Below are positions 1-9,881 of a stretch of 64,000 bases of DNA, one piece after another. The position numbers and the translations under genes were made by a program. Positions within the stretch are counted from its first letter, which is position 1. Each line of letters opens with the position of its first letter. The notes beneath the pieces are model-generated. The model was not told where the DNA came from and ran no database searches. It worked only from the letters and a program-made list of their open reading frames with translations. Source of the stretch: Coniochaeta sp. PMI_546 (Eukaryota; Ascomycota; Sordariomycetes; Coniochaetales; Coniochaetaceae); NCBI GenBank assembly GCA_021432605.1, contig MU271147.1, positions 930,001-994,000 on the forward strand, in the 5' to 3' direction.

Positions 1-2
1 AC

Positions 3-332
3 CGAGGTTGGCGCGGTCGGTGGATTCTCCAGGCCCTCGCTAATATCGTCCTCGCTCCTTTTTTCTTGCTCTTGGCCTTCAGCACCGAGGAGTCAGCGCA
101 GCGAACACTCTACGTCATGACGAGCGCCAAGTACGGCGGCCATGGCGTTCCGCTGCAGGCACCTGTGCCACCCGGTCTGACTGTGCGAGGGGAAGAGACT
201 GGCAGCCTCTTCCTAGTTGCCCAGCGCGGCGCTACTGTGGCGAATGAGAAGGTGTTGACCGCGCTGCGTAAGGAGACCAAGGGGCGGATCTGGGCGAAGA
301 CGACGGAGGTGCTTCAGCCTTACCTAGGATAG
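3..332 (+). CDS. 3' end of a probable short-chain dehydrogenase/reductase (partial)
   Basis: The frame is open from the left edge of the window and ends at a TAG at 330-332, so only the last ~109 residues are present and the start lies outside. The visible part has a hydrophobic helix (about 66-120 nt), then a segment of the type TSAKYGG followed by GVPL, a short beta-rich stretch, and a C-terminal helix with KETKGRIWAKT. This resembles the C-terminal substrate-binding end of fungal SDR-family oxidoreductases of the retinol-dehydrogenase type. The Rossmann nucleotide-binding motif and the YxxxK catalytic motif are not in the window, so the family is inferred from C-terminal similarity recalled from memory. 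It converges with the AA9 gene on the opposite strand, with only ~165 nt between the two stop codons. Confidence 0.5.
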   Translation, partial: RGWRGRWILQALANIVLAPFFLLLAFSTEESAQRTLYVMTSAKYGGHGVPLQAPVPPGLTVRGEETGSLFLVAQRGATVANEKVLTALRKETKGRIWAKTTEVLQPYLG

Positions 333-496
333 ATATCAACCCCCATTTTGGAAGTATGGAATTGAAAATGCTCTATTTGATGGGAATCACACCCTGCTGC
401 GCTACACTTGGAGAACATGATTGATTCAGTCTGAAATCAGCGCTACTTCCAAATGCACAATAACCTCCACACTGTCGAACAACGCCAATCTCCTCA

Positions 497-1722
497 TCAC
501 GACGGCACACATTGGGAGTAGTACGGTGGCGATACAGCCTTGCAGGTCGCGCCGCTCTGTGCAACACATCATAGTCAGCATGGTTCCTTTTCAACTCTCC
601 AAGAACAGATTTTGCAAGGCCAATTGGAAAGCACTCACCCCACAGCTGGTACAACCCGTGTACCCATTCCCACCACATTGCCCAAAAGCCTGGACGGCGC
701 ACCCAGCATCACCGCCAGGGGCGGCCGCGCCTCCACTCCCACCAGCCGCATCGGGACCCGTAGCAGCAGACGTCGGCAGCGCGGCCGCGATCGCGGTGCC
801 CGTCGCCCCGGACCCGGCCTTACAGCTGCCCGCGCACCCCGTGCACGCCGAACCGGCGCTCTTCGTCGTACCGCCGGTATATACCGGTGGACCGGGGACG
901 ACATACGTGCTCAGCGCAGCATGGATGTTGACCAAGATGCCCGGGTCGCTCGCCTTGTACGCGCCGGGGAACTTGACGGTCGCCGGGGTCGCCGTGCCGG
1001 TCCCACTGACAGTCAGTTGGTAGCAGCTCATGTAGAGCTGCGCACCACCGCTCGATCCAGCGGTGTGCAGCGCGATGACCTCGGCACGGAGTAGATAATC
1101 GCCCGGCGCGATGTCCTCGGGTATCTTGACGTCCATCTTGCCGCAGCACGAGTTCAGGTCCTTGACGCCCCAGTAGTCGTTGTCGCCCGCCCCGCCGCCG
1201 TCCTTCTTGTTCCACCCGTCTTCGAAGATCTTGAACCACCCCGTGCTGCCGTCTGCCGTGGCCGCGTCGGCCACTTTGGACATGTACACCATCACCGGGC
1301 CGTAGTGTGCGCCGCCGATGGCTTCGCTGCCGCAGGAGCGATCGCCCGGTTGCTTTTTTTGTGGCGTCTAGTTAGCAACGAGAGCTGGGGAGGGGTGCTA
1401 GCACGAGAGGGGGTGGTTACCTGGTGCATCTCGACTGTGACTGTTGAACCGGCTTTGACGGGGCACTTCTTGCTGACGCCCCTGGAGCCGCCCACATTGC
1501 ACCGGACGTCGTTGCCTCCCACGTTCGTCACCGGTGTGTTGGACTGGGGCATGCGGATGCATTGCGACCCGTGCTGCGGTGGTCAGCTTTTCGCTGTGTT
1601 GGAAAAGAAACGAGAGGTAGACTTATCATGTCAACGCTATCGACCCACAGCTGCTGGAAGAGGGCATGACCGGCGACCTCCTTTGCAGCTAGTGCTGCGA
1701 GGATGACAGAGACTGACTTCAT
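497..1722 (-). CDS. AA9 lytic polysaccharide monooxygenase with C-terminal CBM1
   Basis: Secreted copper enzyme of the AA9 family (formerly GH61) that oxidatively cleaves cellulose or related glucans. Proposed exons: 1722-1627, 1573-1421, 1352-639 and 556-497, giving about 340 residues. Residues 1-18 are a signal peptide; mature His19 would be the N-terminal half of the histidine brace, the second His lies in VEMHQQPGD, and GGAHYGPV and AQLYMSCYQ (axial Tyr) follow. The family's conserved cysteines are present. A Gly/Ala/Ser-rich linker leads to a C-terminal cellulose-binding CBM1 (FGQCGGNGYTGCTSC, then GATCKAV and YYSQCV). Intron 3 splits the CBM1 and has a canonical GTGAGT donor. Intron 1 is odd: the expected donor after codon 32 reads ATAAGT rather than GTAAGT. 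The only in-phase GT nearby (GTTGAC at 1635) would remove three more residues. Family assignment is certain; the exon 1 junction is not. Confidence 0.9.
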
Positions 1723-3574
1723 GACAGGCGTGCACTTGTTGGATCTACAAGACTCGGACGGGGTTCACTGGCACAGATTCGGAAAGGGCAAGGGGGATAC
1801 TAGTCGCGGCAAGTGAACGCCACCAGATCAACAGCCAGACGCAAAAGTGCAGCAGACATCCGGGAAACGGGAGATACCAAGCTTTCTCAATATATAACCT
1901 CCCACTTCAACCTCTTTCCAGGATACGGGCAGCGGCATGCAGCACACACTCGTCATAAGGTCCGTTGCAATCAATTTCGAGGGACATTTCGGGTTGGCTT
2001 TCTTGTGTTATGGGCAGGATATCTCGGCTCGCTCTTTCGCCTCCAACTCCATCGCGTAAAGTGCCAGTGTTCCGTGCAGCTCACGCTCCGCCCGCAGTAT
2101 CCGCATGGAAGGCGAGAGAACAAAATCATCATGCCCAGTACCCCAGAATCTGGGGGAAGGGATAATAGATTGCACCAAAGGCATAACGCGCGAGTAATAT
2201 GTGCGGCACACGGCCAGCGGTCAGACGGGCAAAGATGAAGTCGCGCTGGCCTAGGCAATTTATATCCTGCAATTTACCCGGCTCGACGGCTGGTCTTCCA
2301 CCGGCTTTCGAGTGACGGCTTCGGCAAAAGTCATGCGAGCGCAAAATGGAGGGAGATGTGCCGAGTGGAGGGTTTTTTGATTGGGGAAGAGTTGCTGGCC
2401 GAGGGAGAAGGCAATGCCATATGCTTCTCGAACGTGCATGGGTTGGGTTAATTAACAGTGAGCAGGGCCGATTTCGAGAGACTGGGGACGAGGTCAAGTG
2501 ACATCGAGATCGAGATGATTCTTGGAGTTAACTTGCTCATGCAATGGTATACTGTTCGCAGTATGCGGCGCCTGGGGGAGGAAATATTCTTGATCGTGAT
2601 TGAGGTCGAGGCACGAAGTAGACCTCGAGAACTAAGGTAGCGCTTGCCTTCCACCTGGCACGTGCATAACGTCATGTATACCTAAGGTATCGAGGGGATA
2701 CTGACGAGAACTGTGACATCTTAGGAAGGTCTAACATTTTGCCTACATTGGACGTCGAGAGACAAGTCGCCCATGTGTAGTACCAGAACTCATGATCTAT
2801 CGCAGGAAAGTGGTCCAGCCTCGGAAGTACCCGAAGTACAAGAGCCGTCCCAGCCTGTTGCGCGCATTGGACATCTCAGCCTCGGAGCTATCAGCATGTT
2901 GTCGGGCTGCCAAGGCTGTTCCCTCAGCCCCGATCAACATCTAAGCGTCCCCCTTCCCTCAAGCCGCGAGGTGAGAACGCGGAATCAAACCATCGCGGTC
3001 TTGGTCGCGTCCAAGATGGACATGTGCAGACATGTGCAGACAAGCAATTCCTGGTTGAAGCACACCTGTGCGCTCCACCATGTCTATTCTGAGCCTTCCT
3101 ACGCAACACAGCCGCATCATCAAGAGGCGACATTGTACATGGGAAGTGAGAGCTTTACATGTCGTCATCGCAAATTTAGTGTTCTGAGCTTACGATTTGA
3201 CCTCCAAAGCACAACGTTGGCATCTACGTTGTTGGCCAGCGAGGCTTTGTCCTTAATCAGTTCAATCAACATTTCGACCAACAAATTGGAGATGCAGATG
3301 TGCGTAGATGTGTCCCAGTGCAAAATACACAGTTCAAAAGGGAGATCTCATATCACAAGAGGATAAGGCACATAAAGTAGTCAGTCAAGTAGTAGGATTC
3401 ACGCTATAACTAACTGATCACCAGATCAGAGTACACTGCCGTCTCCGAAGAACTGTGCTTCGAGACCCAGCAGAACCACAAACGCCTAGCCGTTAAAATG
3501 TTACAAGTTTTAGTAACCCCCATCGCAGCCCGTAACCTCATGTTGTAACGTCATTTAATAAGGAAAACGCCCAT
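1723..3574. other. Intergenic region upstream of AA9 and downstream of hac1
   Basis: No convincing gene was found in this 1.85-kb stretch. The open frames present have no recognisable domain and no flanking splice signals that extend them. A TATATA sequence at about 1891-1896 lies ~170 nt upstream of the AA9 start and could be its TATA element (inference from position only). A short tandem duplication of a CATGTGCAGA unit occurs near 3020-3042. Confidence 0.5.
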
Positions 3575-4432
3575 CTATTCCATCAACCTTGGGTTGGGAT
3601 CGAAGTCAAGCCTGCGTTCCGCTTCCCAGGTGTGGTAGTCAGCCTTTATGTCCGGCATCACCAAGTCTGGTATCCTCGACTCTGGTTTAGACACAACAGC
3701 TTCCCTTTGCTTCACTTCAGCATACGTAGACCGTATCTCCTGATGCTTCTTATACGACTTCTGCAGCTCGACCTCACAAATCCACGCGAGAGTGAACAGG
3801 GCTTCCATGGATGGGAGCCTGCCACGCTGGAACTCCGGTACGTACTTCAGATACTCTATCTCTTCTTCCGGCTGCTGCCTCTGCTGCGGCGACGATGAGC
3901 CATCGTCCGCGTCAGTCGTCGGCCAGTCAGCTCCATCGACCATGTCGACGTCCAAAGTCTTCTTAGAGACCACCAACCGCAATACCTCCAACGTCGCATC
4001 CTTCAAGGGACGCGCCAGATGGGGGCTGCAGGAAAGGATCCGCCGAAGACTCCGTAGTCGCAAAGTCGGGGAGCGAGAGGCCGGCGCCTGCGCGGTCGCT
4101 GGGACCGTGCTGCTGCTGTTGGCGCTCGCCGGTAGAGGAGAGGTTGATATCGTCTGTGAGGAACTCGGTGATGTCGAAGTGGTCGTATTGGCTGCCTCCC
4201 GGGAAGTATGCCGCCGAGTCGTCACGAACCAGATGATCGTATTCAAAATGGCTGGCGTCGGGGGAAGCGAGAAGCCCGCTCTCATCGACATAGCCACCTG
4301 TAGGAGTGGACGCTGACACGCCGAAAGTATCAAGAGCTGAAGAGGAAACAAGAGAGTCCGGAAGAGCCATAGCTGCTGTTGAACCGAGGCCGTAAGCTGC
4401 GACTGAGGAGGTGCTTCCGCCGACCGACACTG
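3575..4432 (-). other. Alternative reading frame of unspliced hac1 mRNA
   Basis: If the 23-nt intron is kept, the bZIP frame stays open to a TAA ending at 3575, adding roughly 290 residues in a different frame from the spliced protein. The first part overlaps the spliced coding sequence and contains a hydrophobic segment (LWLFRTLLFPLQLLIL, 4324-4373). The part past the spliced stop (3575-3962) looks protein-like. It has an acidic Gln/Pro-rich stretch, then MEALFTLAWICEVELQKSYK and a charged tail ending FDPNPRLME. Whether it is translated is unknown. It could also be a 3' UTR that is open by chance, or a separate small ORF. Confidence 0.5.
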
Positions 4433-5346
4433 CAGGTCTGAGCACAACTTCACGGCAGGAAGTTGTGTCGCATCGGGGGAAGTCTCCTCGGTAGTAGCGG
4501 GGGCCTCGGCAACAGGTGCGGCCGTTGTGGATGACTCGTTCTGAGCGAGCCACTCCTCTTCGTCTTCCTCGGGGACGGGACAGAGCGTGGGAGATAGTGA
4601 GGCGGGGTTGACGGTATTGCTCGATTGGGACGTCATGAGGATACCGTCCATTAGGGAAGAAGTTGTTGTCTGGGAAGCCATATGGCCGTCTTGAGAGTTG
4701 AACAACTCTTGGGAGAATGTGATGGGGTTCGGCCGGAGGGCGTCGAATGATGACGAGGCACCCGAAGAGCCCAGCTTCTGGAGGAGCTCTTCGATAATGT
4801 GGTGAGCCTTGTCGAGCTTGTCGACGAGTTCTTGGTTCTTTTTCTCAAGCGCCTCGACCTCCTGGCGCTTGCGCTCGCGAGATGACTGAGCAGCTCGCCG
4901 ATTGCGGAGGACACGCTCGACTCTGCGTTGCTCCTTCTCGTCTTCTGTCTTGGCGCGCTTTCTGTGGGACGAATTAGTAGCTATCTCAGAAACCGGACCG
5001 CGACAATCCTTTCTTACCTTGGAGGGAGGTTAGTCTTTGGTTCTGGAAGGACCTGACCCCACGACTTCCTCTTCTTCGTTTGCTTCTTTTCGCCTGCACC
5101 CGGTTCTGGCGTCGATGACGCTGCGTCCTGGTCGGCAGCTGATTGAGAAGGGTTATCGTTGTGCCTCTCATCATCGGCGTGTGTTGACTCGGGCGTCATG
5201 ATGTCTCGAGGATTCATAGTCGATGGCATAGGCGAGTTTCCAAAGAGACTAGGATACTCGCCACCTGGTGTTGACATGAAGGACTCGGTTGGCGAGGGCT
5301 CAAACTTCAAGTTCGGCTCCGGTGTTCCGTAGTCGTAGGAATCCAT
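3963..5346 (-). CDS. hac1: HAC1/HacA bZIP transcription factor of the unfolded protein response
   Basis: Master regulator of the ER unfolded protein response, made active when Ire1 removes a short non-spliceosomal intron from its mRNA. Exons of the spliced form: 5346-5018, 4961-4456 and 4432-3963, 434 residues. A conventional 56-nt intron (GTAAGA..CACAG) lies at 4962-5017, and a 23-nt Ire1-type intron at 4433-4455. The N-terminus has the HacA hallmark KKRKSWGQVLPEPKTNLPPR. It is followed by the bZIP basic region (RVLRNRRAAQSSRERKR) and a heptad-leucine coiled coil. After removal of the 23 nt the reading becomes TQLPAVSVGG, and the protein ends SGASLEGCDVGGIAVGG, closely matching the Trichoderma HAC1 C-terminus as I remember it. 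The start is the first ATG in frame; the open frame further upstream has none. Without Ire1 splicing the frame runs on to 3575, giving about 571 residues. Confidence 0.95.
4433..4455 (-). promoter_or_regulatory. Ire1-type non-spliceosomal 23-nt intron of hac1
   Basis: Two seven-base loops of the Ire1 consensus CNG|CNGN are present in the mRNA sense: CTGCCGT and CTGCAGT, exactly 23 nt apart. The first is closed by a perfect 7-bp stem (CAACTTC with GAAGTTG, 4465-4445). The second is closed by at least GAC/GTC (4438-4426). Cleavage after the third loop base on each side removes 23 nt and shifts translation into the frame that encodes the conserved HacA C-terminus. The fungal introns of this type that I know of are about 20-23 nt. 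Boundaries follow from loop symmetry and frame; they are not experimentally shown here. Confidence 0.9.
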
Positions 5347-5410
5347 GTTGGGCGGTGGTGTTTGATAGGAGGACTTGTCGTTTCTCTGCGTTGACTGGAT
5401 TGATTGAAGG

Positions 5411-5488
5411 TCAAGCGTTGTTGCGTTGAGAAATGGTGGTAAGGATATGGAGGGCTGTATCGAGGCGCCGTCCCAGTTCCTGATACAT
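5411..5488 (-). promoter_or_regulatory. Upstream ORF in the hac1 leader (25 codons plus stop)
   Basis: An ATG at 5488 opens a 25-codon frame beginning MYQELGRRLDTALHI and ending in TGA at 5411-5413, 64 nt before the hac1 start codon. A minimal ATG-GAT-TGA frame precedes it at 5513. Upstream ORFs that repress translation, and leader shortening that removes them under ER stress, are known for Trichoderma hac1 and Aspergillus hacA. Its role here is inferred from that precedent and position. Confidence 0.55.
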
Positions 5489-5513
5489 ATAGCCCAGTAG
5501 GGTTTCAATCCAT

Positions 5514-8500
5514 ATGATAATGGTACGTGTACAAAGTTCAATGACTCAGAGTACTGAACTATACCGCACTGGGTGTACTGCGTTTAGTTGGGGTTTGAAT
5601 GAGTATGCTGTGTGGTGATTCAAAAGTGTCTGAAGTCGAAGCCTGGAGGTCCGGAAGAGTGGGAGGACGTCAGCTCTTTATCATGAAAGGACACGTTGCC
5701 CTTAACAAAGGGGGTGCGGACGAGGAGACCACTCTGATTGGTCAGAGGGTATCCTGGTGGATGAGCAAGGGTCCTCAGGGGGGCAGTGTGTGGGGCCGTA
5801 GACGAGCGGCGACATTGACGGAAGGAGCAAAACAGGAATAGCTCCGAAGGGGGGACAACCTCCATTTCTAGGTCCACTTTGTAGGTGCGAGAATAATAAA
5901 TCGATCGACGCAAGGGAGCCTGTCACTCTTAGCAAATGCTAAATCATCACTGAGGCCTGGCAAAGGATACACATACGACAGACGTTGTTAGCAGACAGCC
6001 TTGTGTCAACTTGACTCGAGTGAGACTGAGGTTCAAGCTTGATGAACAACCGGTGAGCGCCATCGACAGGTGATACCGTATGTCAGCCGCAGCATGTAAG
6101 TAAGATGGTTCAGGAGTAAGCCAAGTTGGTATGTGTACGACCAGGCATCGCATGTACCAGCGTATTGATCCCCTTATTCGGGTGCACGGTGGTATTCTGC
6201 CGGGACTGCTGCAGGAGAACACAATGTGGTACATACATCTGGGCCAACCTCCTTCCATATCCGAAGCTCCACTAGCCAGCGAACTCATGATGCCAGGCAG
6301 GCAGAATGGCAGAAGCGATATATCCAAATCGGGCAGCTGGCTGATTAGGTACTTCATGGCAGAGGAGACAGTCTCTCTCCTGGACCAAATGTACCCCCAA
6401 GCCGAATCTTCGTATTTTGTGTGGCTTTGATAACAAGCTCAGCCTCAGCATCCACAGTTGTCATTGCTGGTTGACCACATAGGTTTGAGATTTCCGTCGC
6501 GACACTGTCGCAGATGTGCCGGAAAAACTCATAGCGTCCGGTTGTGAAGTCTTTGGGTCTGGCAATGAACAAGACTTCAGGTATTGCACTGAGTAAAGAT
6601 TTGCCTCCAAATGCATTTTCTTGGCTCCGACACTCAACATTATGCTAGGTATCTCTGTAAATTTAGCCCTTCAATACGATGCAACAATTAGGCTTCCTGT
6701 CGTGCGTCTGTCGAGATTTCTAGGCACCATTGTGTGGTTCAGAGCTTTAAAGTTAGACGGCGGCCCGCACCCTCACTCTTTCTGGCGGCGTCCTGCCGTG
6801 CTCTGCATGCAGATTTCGACGAGCAGTCTCGGAGTGTCTGTGGGATTGCTGTATAGGGATACGTTACCCAAGGGTCGCACACTATCCCTCGGGCCTTTCC
6901 TTGGATGGTGCATGGAATCGATTTGACGGACGCAATCCATCGTCGCTCCGAGATTTGGAGCCAGGGGGAAATCCGGAGTGTCGCAGCCGTGTGGGGTATG
7001 GAGGGTAGATTTTGAGCCTCTCGGCCCGCTTGCCGCTTGCTTCGTTCATGCTTCTCTGACTTTCGCGTGCCGACTCTTCCACTCTCACGCATCAAGTGCC
7101 GGGTATAATGCTGAGTACCAAGATGCTCGTTGAATCTGGGGTAATAAATGTCTAGTGGCTATTGATTGCCCTTTTGTGCTACGAACTTGATGATTGGCCT
7201 ACAGTCCCGGAATTCGAGAACCGTTTTGTTACTAACACCCAGCCTCGCCACCACTGATCTATGATAGCCCTCGGCGTGTTTTAGGACATTGTTGGACCGG
7301 GCCGTTGAAACATAGACTGAGCTAACGGATGACCGCTTCTGGACCCGGACCACTTTAGCTGTTGGTCCATCAAACTCCGTTGCTTCGTGATGGCCGGAAT
7401 GCGGTTCGAGGTATATTGTTGCTTGATGCCGCACGCTGCCCGTTCCGGCTCGCTGGCAGTCGTATTGAGTCGTTTTGGAGGCAGAATGTCGCATGACCTG
7501 TCGACCATGTACCTCTCTTACCGTAGACCTGGTGCAGAAATCAAGCATTAGTTTGGGCTTTAGACAACCGCTCTATTATGACAACTTCCTTTCCGTCTTC
7601 ACCAACGCACTTAGCCTTCGTCTCTAAATCATGGTATGGGCAAGAGCTGCCCTGAGATCGACTGTCTGTCTTGCCTAGGTAGTGCGGATAGAGCGGGTTC
7701 CTCAACCCTGGACCACTCTCTGCGATCTGTTTGTGACGAAACATGCAACCCAAACAGCCACATGTCAACTTGGACGGCGCACACGAAGGGGCATATGTTC
7801 GCGTGTGGGTGGTCATTGTCTAAGTTCCGCCGTGAACTCACGGGGAGTCAGAGAAGTCGGAGGACTACTTGAGGCTCTGCTGTGGGGACGCCTTGTTGCG
7901 CAACACCGCCACCGACTGGATCTCTGTGAAGTTATGAGAGACAACCTTACTCTTTGGCTACTGGTTAGCCAGTGGCGAAGCCGCAATGTAGCGATGAGCT
8001 TGTCAGATTACTTACGCTTACCAAGGATTGAAGCCGTGAAGCGTTGCAACAGTAACACGACTTCTAGCTCGTCCAAGTCTTGCGTGAAAGAATTGCACTC
8101 GAAGGCGACGAGGAGACTGAGACCAAATTCCCAGAAGTTATGGTTGACGGACTGGTGGCAGCTGGAAAAGAATCAAGGACCTTCGCCAGAAGCTCTAGAT
8201 ACTGAAAAGGAGGGAAAGGTTGAAGGTAAAAGAACAACTCCTGTTCTCGAACCCGGCTGGGTCAGGACCTACCTGTCTGAAGGTTGACATTCAAAGGAAC
8301 GCGCTAGAACATACGCCTCTACATGGTGTTCGTCTGGGAGGAACTTCCAGCCAATGTAGAATAGGAGATATGGCTTCTGTACCAGGCAGGATTTGCAGTA
8401 CTAAGTTCATTGGGACTATAGACTTTGTGCTGAGGACGAAGCGTCGGTGTGTTCCAGGCATATGTAGAGATCGCGACCAGCCTATACGTATTGGCACAGT

Positions 8501-8705
8501 TGTTCTCAGAAACAATTATGAATCCTCTGAACATCGTTTGCCGTGTCTTTGGGAATCTTACAACGAACTGTGACATGATCAACAAATCGAAAGGGGAAAA
8601 AAAGGAGTGCTTATTGACTCAAGCCACGGTGCCACCATCGAAACCACTATATACACTTGGCCAGACTCGAGCGCTACCAACATCATCCTTCCCACCAGGC
8701 TTTCC
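5514..8705. other. 3.2-kb region without a recognised gene, including the hac1 upstream region
   Basis: Long interval between hac1 and the complex I subunit gene. Several frames of 70-200 codons exist on both strands, but none shows a known motif, a good start context or splice signals linking it to a neighbour. The most protein-like are a minus-strand frame at 7159-7548 (129 codons, ATG start, ending VLEFRDCRPIIKFVAQKG) and a minus-strand frame at 6354-6572 without an ATG. I cannot assign either. Part of the interval is probably hac1 promoter and leader. Confidence 0.4.
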
Positions 8706-9549
8706 TCACGATCCCCCCCTGGACAGTCTCTCGGCCTCCAGCTCCCGCTCCGCCTGCTGGTAGTACTTGGCCGTGTCGACGCCGTGCTGGTTATGGTTGA
8801 CAAAGTTGAACCACGGCATGACGCCGAAGAAGAGGGCCGAGTAGCGCGACTGCCGCGCCGCCGTGCCCTGCAGCGCTGGGGAGAGTTGGCTTTCGCCGTA
8901 GAGCGTCTGGCCGGCCTTGACGCGGTCAACCATCTCGCGCATGTCCATGCGCACCTCGCGGGCGTTTTCGGACATGCCGTAGAACCGGACTATAAGAGAA
9001 GACAGTCAGCGTTAATGCTTCGTCTAGCTTTGTTCGAAAGCCCAGGTAGCTAAGGGGGACTGGTTTGCCGTCTGGCTAATTCAATGGACATGCCCGCCGA
9101 GATTGAGTGACGTACGAATTGAACGTTGATAAAAGTATAGGAAGCCACCACCAATACCAATGGCACCAGCCAAACGCATGGCACTTGCAAATCCGCCCTT
9201 GCCGACATGTGATGGTGCGAACTTCTCCATGGTCAACAGCAGGCCTGGGCCAGCTGCCGCAGCAACGAGACCGTGGGCGTAATCGGACGGCCGCGCATAT
9301 CGGATGACTCGTGTGAAGTGTCTGTTGGACCAATCGAGTCAGTATAATCACCCCAGAGAGCAGAGATCGATGCGGAGAGTCGAGGCTTGCTCGGGGCAGG
9401 ACGTACGGGTCATTGTCGATGAGCTGATATCGAACTCAAGGGTCAGCATTTGCACATCAACAGGGGGCCGATTGGGCGGACAATCTCACAGGATAGTCAG
9501 TTTGGAGCGTCTTGCTCGGGACATATGTCTGCGCAGGAGTGGTCGACAT
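8706..9549 (-). CDS. Mitochondrial complex I accessory subunit, NUXM / 20.9-kDa type
   Basis: Fungal accessory subunit of NADH:ubiquinone oxidoreductase in the mitochondrial inner membrane. Exons: 9549-9490, 9423-9407 (a 17-nt micro-exon), 9321-9116 and 8989-8706, 188 residues. The joined protein reads MSTTPAQTYVPSKTLQTDYP, then LIDNDPHFTRVIRYARPSDY. A Gly/Ala-rich membrane segment follows around residues 45-95, then RFYGMSENAREVRMDMREMV and a C-terminal part containing PWFNFVNHNQHGVDTAKYY. The LIDNDPHF..RYARPSDY and NFVNHNQHGVD blocks are those I remember from the Neurospora 20.9-kDa and Yarrowia NUXM subunits. All introns have canonical borders (GTGAGA, GTACGT, GTACGT; CAG, CAG, TAG). It is divergent from csm3 with a ~330-nt shared upstream region. 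Confidence 0.88.
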
Positions 9550-9881
9550 GGTGGCGGCTGACCGTAGGGGTTAGAGAGGCGACCAATTCCCGAGCGATGG
9601 ACGATGTGAAGTCGCAGATGGAGTTCGAGGTCAGGAACGTGAAGCTTGAAATTAGTGGGGCAAAGTGAGCCTGGTGTCAAGCCACACCGAGATCCAGTGC
9701 CGCTGAGCATGTCAGCCACAGCTCATGCACGGACCACTTTACACAAGTGTGGCTTGCCGAACGCGTCAAGTCGCGTCTCATCACCACCAGGGCACTTAAA
9801 CACTTGAACATCTAGCACCATATCCAGCACGCAAGTTGGAAAACACACTGTATACGTGCTACTTTTACAGCTGCCGACATC
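9550..9881. promoter_or_regulatory. Divergent promoter region between complex I subunit gene and csm3
   Basis: 332 nt separate the two start codons, so the regulatory sequence for both genes must lie here or extend into their 5' ends. I see no clear TATA element or recognised binding site. Confidence 0.5.

Noticed and set aside
421-1094. Plus-strand ORFs over the AA9 gene
   Set aside because: GC-rich shadows of the AA9 linker and catalytic domain; no family content.
2773-3366. 197-codon plus-strand ORF between AA9 and hac1
   Set aside because: No ATG context, domain, splice extension or biased composition; treated as chance.
4410-4432. A 20-nt Ire1 intron beginning at CTG|CAG in hac1
   Set aside because: It would restore the frame, but there is no second CNGCNG loop at its 3' side. 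The 23-nt version has both loops and a perfect stem.
7682-8287. 201-codon plus-strand ORF upstream of the complex I subunit gene
   Set aside because: No recognisable motif, irregular composition and no plausible splice partners.
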